Assembly (NCBI GenBank): GCA_036522835.1
Contig: DATDFB010000161.1
Coordinates: 1 to 11,215, forward strand
Direction: 5' to 3'
DNA: 11,215 nt
DNA from: DATDFB01 sp036522835
Lineage (GTDB): Bacteria > Acidobacteriota > Thermoanaerobaculia > Gp7-AA8
The position numbers and the translations under genes were made by a program. The notes under the pieces were generated by a model, which worked only from the letters and a program-made list of their open reading frames with translations, was not told the DNA's origin and searched no databases. Below, one piece after another: positions 6,279 through 11,215 of this stretch. Within the stretch, counting starts at the first letter, position 1. The number at the start of each line of letters is the position of its first letter.

Positions 6279-7814
6279 ATGTCTTCCGCAGCGAAAGTCG
6301 GCGCGTTCATGCTCGTGGTCCTCGGCGTCCTGGCCTTCTTCATCCTCAAAATCGAAGACGTGAAGGTCCGCCGGACGAATGACTCGAAGAAAATCACGGC
6401 CGTCTTCGACTCCGTGGCGGGGCTCGACAACAAGTCGGCCGTGCGCGTGGCCGGCGTCCGCGTCGGCAAGGTGACGAAGATCGATCTCCGCCCCGACGGC
6501 AAGGCCGAGGTGGAGCTGGAGATCGACAAAGACGTCCAGCTCCACGCCAACGCCAAGGCGCACGTCGCCAACCTCGGACTCCTCGGCGAGAAGTACATCG
6601 AGCTCGAGCCGGGCTCGCCGAACCAGCCGCTCTTGAGCGAGGAGAAGACCGTCGTCCTGCCCGGCACGCAGCCGGCGACGATCGACCAGGTCACCGACCA
6701 GATCTCCGCCATCGCCACCGACGTCAAGGCCATCACCGCGTCGCTGCGCGCCACGGTCGCCACGCCGAACGGGCAGGCGCAGTTGCAGGACATCGTCGCG
6801 AACGTCGACAACATCACCAAGCAGGTGCGCGATCTCATCGCCGCGAACCGCGCCAACGTCGATGCCACGATGGCCAACGCGCAAGCGATCACGGCGCAGC
6901 TCAAGACGCAGATCCCGCGGCTGGCGGACTCGATCGAGCGCGTGGCCAGCTCGATGAGCGGCACGATCAACGAGAACCGCGCCGACGTCACGAAGACGAT
7001 CGAGAATCTGAAGACGCTCTCCGCGGACCTCCGCACGACCTCGGAAAACCTCGGCGCAATCACCGGCCAGGTGCGCAGCGGCAAGGGGACGGTCGGCAAG
7101 CTGCTGTACGAGGACGAGACGGCGAACCGCCTCAACACCGCGCTGGCCTCGGTGGAGAGCGGCGTGAACGAGCTGAAGAACACCATCGGCCGCATCGGCA
7201 AGCTGCAGCTCGACCTCGGCATGAACGCCGACTACTACGGCGGCCTCCCGAAGCAGCAGGCCGGTCTCGAGAACCTCGGCGGCAGCTCCCGCTCCGCGAT
7301 CTGGCTGCGCCTCTCGCCGAACCCGGCGGAGAACAACCGCTTCTACAACGTCGAGCTGGCGGACACGCCGTTCGGCCATCAGAAGGACAAGGTGTTCGAA
7401 ACGACGACGTTCGACCCGGCGACAGGGAAGTCGTCGACGGTGATCACGAAGGAGACGCAGTTCGACCGCAACTTCGTCGTCTCCGCGCAGGCGGGCTGGC
7501 ACCTCGGCGCGGTCGACGCGCGCGTCGGCCTGATCGACTCCACCGGCGGCGGCGGCGTCGACCTGCACTGGAACCGCCGCCTCACGTTCACCGGCGAGGC
7601 CTTCGATTTCTCCGAGCGCTACGACAAGAACCCGCACCTGCGCCTCTTCGGCGAGTACACGCTGCGCCAAGCCAAGCCGAAAACGCCGATGATCTTCATC
7701 CGCAGCGGCATCGACAACCCGTTCAATAACACAGCCGTCATCTTCGGCGCGGGGATCCGCTGGCGGGATGACGATTTGAAGTATTTGCTGGGAAGCGTGC
7801 CGATACCGAAGTAG
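6279..7814 (+). CDS. MCE/MlaD-family lipid transport protein with beta-rich C-terminal domain
   Basis: MCE proteins carry lipids between membranes of diderm bacteria, usually with an MlaE permease and MlaF ATPase. Here residues 6-25 form one membrane anchor (VGAFMLVVLGVLAFFILKI). Residues about 37-120 form the MlaD/MCE beta-barrel domain, with ITAVFDSVAGLDNKSAVRVAGVRVGKV and LGLLGEKYIELEPGS. About 125-300 is a long helical, heptad-like region ending in the MCE-typical GQVRSGKGTVGKLLYEDE. About 310-511 is rich in alternating strands with aromatic residues, reminiscent of an outer-membrane barrel or porin-like domain. The 511 residues are long for a plain MlaD. The layout suggests a protein anchored in the inner membrane that reaches towards the outer membrane; that is inference. 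No MlaE or MlaF gene lies in the window. Only a weak G-rich stretch precedes the ATG. It follows maf by 9 bp. Confidence 0.85.
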   Translation: MSSAAKVGAFMLVVLGVLAFFILKIEDVKVRRTNDSKKITAVFDSVAGLDNKSAVRVAGVRVGKVTKIDLRPDGKAEVELEIDKDVQLHANAKAHVANLGLLGEKYIELEPGSPNQPLLSEEKTVVLPGTQPATIDQVTDQISAIATDVKAITASLRATVATPNGQAQLQDIVANVDNITKQVRDLIAANRANVDATMANAQAITAQLKTQIPRLADSIERVASSMSGTINENRADVTKTIENLKTLSADLRTTSENLGAITGQVRSGKGTVGKLLYEDETANRLNTALASVESGVNELKNTIGRIGKLQLDLGMNADYYGGLPKQQAGLENLGGSSRSAIWLRLSPNPAENNRFYNVELADTPFGHQKDKVFETTTFDPATGKSSTVITKETQFDRNFVVSAQAGWHLGAVDARVGLIDSTGGGGVDLHWNRRLTFTGEAFDFSERYDKNPHLRLFGEYTLRQAKPKTPMIFIRSGIDNPFNNTAVIFGAGIRWRDDDLKYLLGSVPIPK

Positions 7815-7892
7815 GTGACAGGTCACAGGTAACGGGTCACAGGTCTTGTTCGCGAGAACCTCACCTGTTACCTGTCACCTGTCATCTGTCAC
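7815..7892. repeat. Heptamer-repeat palindrome 2 (GTGACAG arms)
   Basis: It starts on the base after the MCE stop codon. The left arm is four heptamers, GTGACAG, GTCACAG, GTAACGG and GTCACAG, then GTCTT and GTTC. A GCGA tetraloop (7852-7855) follows. The right arm mirrors the same plan: GAAC, CTCAC, CTGTTAC, CTGTCAC, CTGTCAT, CTGTCAC. Each arm is 37 bp and 29 of 37 positions pair by my count, with the outer heptamer and the four bases next to the loop perfect. It ends 10 bp before the ddl ATG. It could attenuate or terminate transcription between the MCE and ddl genes. No T-tract follows. Confidence 0.9.
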
Positions 7893-7902
7893 CTGATCCG
7901 CC

Positions 7903-8994
7903 ATGATTCACCTCATCACCCGCACCATCCTCATCTTCGGCGGCCGCTCGCCCGAGCACGACGTCTCCGTCCTCTCCGCGCGCTCGATCGCCGCGGCGGC
8001 GCCGAAGGAAAGAATCGAGATCGTCCCGATCTGCATCGCGCGCGACGGGCGCTTCGTCGGGCCGGAGCGCAGCGCGAAGATCCTCGAGGGGGAGGCCACG
8101 TCGGACAGCGGCGACTTCAACTTCGAGTCGTGGGTGCGCGCGAATCACATCGACATCGTTTTCCCGATCGTCCACGGCAAGCACGGCGAGGACGGGACGC
8201 TGCAGGGTTACCTCGACATCCTCGGTTTGCCGTACGCCGGCAGCGGCGTGGCGGCGTCCGCGGTGGCGATGGACAAGGCGCACATGAAGTACGCGTTCGG
8301 CGCGGCGAAGCTGCCGATGGTCGACTTCGTCCAGGTGCCGGAGACCGATTGGCAGCACGAGCGCGACCGTGTGCGCCGCGCCATCAACAACGCCCTGCGC
8401 CTCCCCTACTTCGTGAAGCCGGCGAACAGCGGCTCCTCGGTCGGGGTGACGAAGGTGAAGAGCGACGCGGCGCTGGCCGATGCGATCGAGATGGCGCTGC
8501 GCTTCGACGACAAGGTGCTCGTCGAGCGCGGCATCGACGCCCGCGAGCTCGAGGTCTCGGTCCTCGGCAACGACACGCCGCAGGCCAGCGTGCCGGGCGA
8601 GATCGTCGCCGGCGCGGAGTTCTACGACTACGCAGACAAGTACGTCGACGGCAAAGCCCAGCTCATCATCCCGGCCAAACTTCCGAAAGAGAAGACGGAG
8701 GAGCTGCGGCGGCTGGCCATCGCCGCGTTCAAAGCCGTCGGCGCCGCGGGTTACGCGCGCGTCGACTTCTTCCTCGAGCGCGGCACGAACAAGCTCTTCG
8801 TCAACGAGATCAACACCATCCCCGGCTTCACGCAGATCTCGATGTACCCGAAGCTGTGGGAGGCGACGGAGATCAAGTATCCGAAGCTGATCGAGCGGCT
8901 GATTGAGCTCGGCATCGAGCGCTCGAAGGCCCGCGCGGCGCGCGACGAGAGGACGATGGAGTGGCTGCGATCGTCTGGCCTGCACGCCTCCTGA
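7903..8994 (+). CDS. ddl: D-alanine--D-alanine ligase
   Basis: Joins two D-alanines with ATP in the cytoplasm to make the dipeptide for peptidoglycan precursors. The protein has 363 residues with an ATP-grasp layout. GGRSPEHDVSVLSA at 13-26 holds the conserved Glu18, followed by FPIVHGKHGEDGTLQG, GSGVAASAVAMDKAHMK, the ATP-binding loop KPANSGSSVGVTKV, and EVSVLGN. The omega loop EFYDYADKY has Lys-Tyr in the position that marks D-Ala rather than D-lactate ligases. ARVDFFLE and NEINTIPGFTQISMYPKLW carry the Mg-binding Asp, Glu and Asn. Nothing suggests vancomycin-resistance-type specificity. There is no murC, murB or ftsQ neighbour, so this copy lies outside a division/cell-wall cluster. No Shine-Dalgarno sequence is evident between the heptamer palindrome and the ATG. 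The end overlaps the permease gene by 34 bp. Confidence 0.95.
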   Translation: MIHLITRTILIFGGRSPEHDVSVLSARSIAAAAPKERIEIVPICIARDGRFVGPERSAKILEGEATSDSGDFNFESWVRANHIDIVFPIVHGKHGEDGTLQGYLDILGLPYAGSGVAASAVAMDKAHMKYAFGAAKLPMVDFVQVPETDWQHERDRVRRAINNALRLPYFVKPANSGSSVGVTKVKSDAALADAIEMALRFDDKVLVERGIDARELEVSVLGNDTPQASVPGEIVAGAEFYDYADKYVDGKAQLIIPAKLPKEKTEELRRLAIAAFKAVGAAGYARVDFFLERGTNKLFVNEINTIPGFTQISMYPKLWEATEIKYPKLIERLIELGIERSKARAARDERTMEWLRSSGLHAS

Positions 8995-10619
8995 CCGCGA
9001 AGCTGCGCCCGCTCAACGCCGCGGCAAGCGTGAAGCTGGCGATCACCGCGGCCATCGCCACGGCCTTTCTCTACGGCGACTTCGCCCTTTTCCGCCGCCT
9101 CTTCCGCGCCGTCGCGCACGTCGAGGAGACAACGCCGTTCTTCGCCGCCGGCCTCTTGCGCAATCTCCTCGCGCTCGTCTTCCTCGTCGCCGTCGTCATC
9201 CTCTTCTCCTCGGCGATGACCGCGGCGATCGGCGCGTTCTTCACCGACCTCGATCTCGATCTCTACCACGCCGCGCCGCGCGCGAAATGGCGCGTCGTGC
9301 TGGCGCGGTGGGGGAAGACGCTGGCGCAGAGCGCGACGGTCGTCTACGTCTTCCTGATCCCGATGTTCGTCGCCTACGCAGGGCAGTACCCGCAGCGCTG
9401 GACGTTCTTTCCGCTGGTGCTCGTCAACCTGGCGATGCTCCTGGCCATCCCGGTGACGCTCGGCGCGCTGGCGATCGTGACGCTGGTGCGCTGGTTCCCC
9501 GTGCGGCGCGTGCACCAGATCGTGGCCACGCTGGCCATCGTCGTGCTGACGCTCGCCGTCGTGGCCTTTCGCGTGTCGCGGCCGGAGCGGTTTTTCACCG
9601 CGATCTCGACGACCGACGCCGCGCAACTGCTGCGGCAGATCGAGCTGCCGTCGATGGAGCGGTATCCGGGGACGGCGTTGGCGGACTTCATGGTCGCTGA
9701 GAGCGGCGGCATGGCCGCCGCGCTCCACATCGGGCTCACGTTCGCGATCGTCGCCGCCGTCTTCTTCGCCGTCGCGCAACGGACGTACTTCGTGGCGTTC
9801 GTGCGCGCGCGGGAAAGCATGGCGCCGGTGGCGATCGGCGCGGGGGCCGTCACGCGCACGCTCGACCGCCTCCTACGGCCGCTCAACACTCCGACGCGCG
9901 CGCTCGTGTCGAAGGAAGTGCGCACGCTCTCGCGCGACGTGGCGCAGTGGTCGCAGCTCTTCCTCATGGCGGCGCTGCTGTTTCTCTACCTCTACAACAT
10001 CCGCATGCTGCCGCTCGGCGGCGACGTGCGCGCCGGCATCGTGGCCTACGCGAACATCGGCATGGCAGGCTTCGTCATCGCCGCCATCTGCCTGCGCTTC
10101 GCCTATCCGTCCGTCTCGTCCGAGGGGCGCGCCTTCTGGCTCGTGCAGAGCGCGCCGATGTCGTACCGGCGGTTTCTCATCGTGAAAGTACTCGTCTACG
10201 CCGCGCCGCTGACGCTCCTCGCCTTCCTGCTGACGGCGTTTGCCAACGTGCTGCTCGACGCCGACGGCGTGGTCTGGACGTTCACGCTCGCCGGCGCGTC
10301 GATGCTCTCGGTCACGCTGGTGTCGATGGGCGTCGGCCTGGGCGCGCTCGCGCCGGACTTCAACGCCGAGAATCCGCTGCAGGTCGGGCTGTCGCTTGGA
10401 GGCTTCGGCTACATGGCTGCGTCGCTCGCCTACGTCGGCGCGCTGATGCTGTTGATGGCCCACCCGATCATGGACTATCTCCTGCATCAAGGCCTCGGCG
10501 TTCAAAGCGAGCGAGAGAGCGGCGTCATCGCCGTCGTGACCGCGCTCACTGTTTCGATCGCGCTCACGGTGTTTCCTCTGCTCGCTGCTGAAAAACGGCT
10601 AGAATCGCCGCAAACTTAG
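8961..10619 (+). CDS. ABC-2-type exporter permease
   Basis: A polytopic inner-membrane protein of 552 residues with about twelve predicted membrane segments in two halves, roughly 25-202 and 253-543. Examples are LLALVFLVAVVILFSSAMTAAIG, LVNLAMLLAIPVTLGALAIV, FLIVKVLVYAAPLTLLAFLLTAF and VIAVVTALTVSIALTVFPLLA. Charged loops include FFTDLDLDLYHAAPRAKWRVVLARW and PMSYRRFLIVK, a pattern I associate with large ABC-2 or putative ABC exporter permeases (LxLLxxaPis...r.l..r). The cargo is unknown. No ATPase gene lies next to it in the window, so a partner must be encoded elsewhere. The GTG start at 8961 has AGAGG eight bases upstream and lies inside the end of ddl, which suggests coupling. Bases 9700-9729 contain a hairpin repeat also found upstream of galU. 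Confidence 0.8.
   Translation: MAAIVWPARLLTAKLRPLNAAASVKLAITAAIATAFLYGDFALFRRLFRAVAHVEETTPFFAAGLLRNLLALVFLVAVVILFSSAMTAAIGAFFTDLDLDLYHAAPRAKWRVVLARWGKTLAQSATVVYVFLIPMFVAYAGQYPQRWTFFPLVLVNLAMLLAIPVTLGALAIVTLVRWFPVRRVHQIVATLAIVVLTLAVVAFRVSRPERFFTAISTTDAAQLLRQIELPSMERYPGTALADFMVAESGGMAAALHIGLTFAIVAAVFFAVAQRTYFVAFVRARESMAPVAIGAGAVTRTLDRLLRPLNTPTRALVSKEVRTLSRDVAQWSQLFLMAALLFLYLYNIRMLPLGGDVRAGIVAYANIGMAGFVIAAICLRFAYPSVSSEGRAFWLVQSAPMSYRRFLIVKVLVYAAPLTLLAFLLTAFANVLLDADGVVWTFTLAGASMLSVTLVSMGVGLGALAPDFNAENPLQVGLSLGGFGYMAASLAYVGALMLLMAHPIMDYLLHQGLGVQSERESGVIAVVTALTVSIALTVFPLLAAEKRLESPQT
9700..9729. repeat. REP-like hairpin repeat, copy inside the permease gene
   Basis: GCGGCGGC-ATG-GCCGCCGC is a perfect 8-bp inverted repeat with partly paired flanks. 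It matches the intergenic copy at 4282-4311 at 27 of 30 positions. Here it is translated as ESGGMAAALH (about residues 247-256), just before a membrane segment. GC-rich Gly/Ala codons could create such a palindrome by chance, but the match also covers the CTCCA flank outside the stem. Confidence 0.4.
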
Positions 10620-10636
10620 AACGCGAAGGAGATGCT

Positions 10637-11053
10637 ATGAGCACCGTCCCACCGTCGACGCCGCCGCCGGGCGGAACCTACACCCCGCCGCCGCCGCCGC
10701 CACCTCCCGCGGGGGGCGCTGCGCCGAGCAGCGACCGCACGCTGATGGTCGTTCTCTCCTACCTCTGGATCCTCTGCCTGATCCCGCTCCTGACGAAGAA
10801 GGACGACAGCGAAGTGCAGTGGCACGCCAAGAACGGCCTGGCGATCCTCATCGCCGAGATCGTGGTGTGGGTTTTCTTCTTCATCTTCAGCATCGTCGCC
10901 CACAGGATTCCATTTCTCGGCTGCGGCGTATGGGTCCTGCAGTGCGTGATCTCCATCGGCTTCATCGTCATTCGCGTCATCGCCATCGTCAAAGGCGTCA
11001 ACGGCCAGCGCTTCCGCGTCCCAATGGTCAGCGACTTCGCCGACAAGATGTAG
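10637..11053 (+). CDS. DUF4870-like small membrane protein with proline-rich N-terminus
   Basis: The protein has 138 residues. Residues 1-32 are cytoplasmic-looking and proline-rich, with a run of eight consecutive prolines. Three membrane segments follow at about 37-53, 70-93 and 98-121. The first loop carries EVQWHAKNGLAI, the hallmark of the DUF4870/Tic20-like group (FHAxQGL-type motif). The function of these proteins is not established. The proline run would stall ribosomes unless elongation factor P is present. AAGGAG lies five bases before the ATG, one of the strongest ribosome sites in the window. It starts 17 bp after the permease stop and is probably in the same operon. A TAGAAT at 10600-10605 could be an internal -10 box but has no clear -35. 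Confidence 0.8.
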   Translation: MSTVPPSTPPPGGTYTPPPPPPPPAGGAAPSSDRTLMVVLSYLWILCLIPLLTKKDDSEVQWHAKNGLAILIAEIVVWVFFFIFSIVAHRIPFLGCGVWVLQCVISIGFIVIRVIAIVKGVNGQRFRVPMVSDFADKM

Positions 11054-11062
11054 GAGGAATGA

Positions 11063-11215
11063 ATGTCCGAATACACCCCGCCGCCCCCCTCCGCCGCGCC
11101 GCCACCCCCGCCGCCCCCGGTCGGCGGAGGTGAAGTCATCCCGCCGCCGCCCGACGCGCAGGATCCGGTCCTGATCCTGATCCTCAACCTCATCGTCGCA
11201 GGCTGCCTCGGCTAC
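11063..11215 (+). CDS. Proline-rich N-terminal membrane protein, 3' end outside window
   Basis: The first 51 residues are visible. MSEYTPPPPSAAPPPPPP-type sequence is followed by VGGGEVIPPPPDAQD and then the start of a hydrophobic segment (PVLILILNLIVAGCLGY). The N-terminus is built like that of the preceding gene, suggesting a related or functionally paired small membrane protein, perhaps DUF4870- or TM2-like. The visible part is too short to decide. GGAGG stands five bases before the ATG at 11063. A nearby ATG at 11059 is in another frame that ends at 11133 and lacks the proline/membrane design, so it is not chosen. The gap from the previous stop is 9 bp. Confidence 0.7.
   Translation, partial: MSEYTPPPPSAAPPPPPPPVGGGEVIPPPPDAQDPVLILILNLIVAGCLGY

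Noticed and set aside
5625..7826. Very long open frame (733 codons) on the minus strand opposite maf and the MCE gene
   Set aside because: Its Arg/Asp/Val/Ala-rich, motif-free translation is typical of antisense frames in GC-rich DNA. The plus strand encodes two recognisable families over the same bases.
7882..8985. Long minus-strand frame opposite ddl
   Set aside because: Arg/Val/Asp-rich shadow of a well-recognised ddl gene; no motif of its own.
8751..9779. Minus-strand frame of 342 codons opposite the ddl end and permease start
   Set aside because: Composition dominated by Arg, Glu, Asp and His with no domain pattern; it is the antisense of a hydrophobic membrane protein.
10600..10605. 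TAGAAT as a separate promoter for the DUF4870-like gene
   Set aside because: It lies inside the permease coding end, has no -35 partner, and the 17-bp gene gap fits cotranscription. Mentioned only as a possibility.

Overview
This is a high-GC bacterial window of about 11.2 kb carrying eleven recognisable protein genes, one of them cut by the window end. No RNA gene, transposase or CRISPR array was seen. A D-Ala-D-Ala ligase, an MCE lipid-transport protein, LRR and Asp-box propeller proteins and two proline-rich small membrane proteins together suggest a diderm soil or sediment bacterium. An acidobacterium is my best guess, but the sequence alone does not prove it.

Left block (1..2128, plus strand): a short upstream region with a GAAA-capped hairpin and a possible leaderless start, then three genes joined by 4-bp ATGA overlaps. 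They encode a LigB-type class III extradiol dioxygenase, a small exported protein of unknown function and a leucine-rich-repeat protein. A large palindrome of heptamers (2138..2262) follows. It is flanked by two 36-bp copies of the LRR gene's tail, spaced exactly 180 bp apart. A secreted Asp-box beta-propeller protein (2305..4212, minus) converges on this region.

Middle block (4331..7814, plus): galU, a Phd/YefM antitoxin overlapping galU by 59 bp, a RelE/ParE-like toxin that appears frameshifted at its start, maf, and an MCE/MlaD protein with a long beta-rich C-terminal domain. Overlaps or gaps of at most 9 bp suggest one transcription unit, with a toxin-antitoxin pair lodged between core genes.

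Right block (7815..11215, plus): a second heptamer palindrome fills most of the MCE-ddl gap and starts on the base after the MCE stop. It is followed by ddl, an overlapping ABC-2-type exporter permease, a DUF4870-like membrane protein and the start of a second proline-rich membrane protein. Cell-envelope functions dominate from galU onward (UDP-glucose supply, lipid transport, peptidoglycan precursor, export).

The most unusual non-coding content is the pair of heptamer palindromes. They share one architecture but use different heptamers. A 30-bp hairpin repeat also occurs twice, once between genes and once inside the permease gene.
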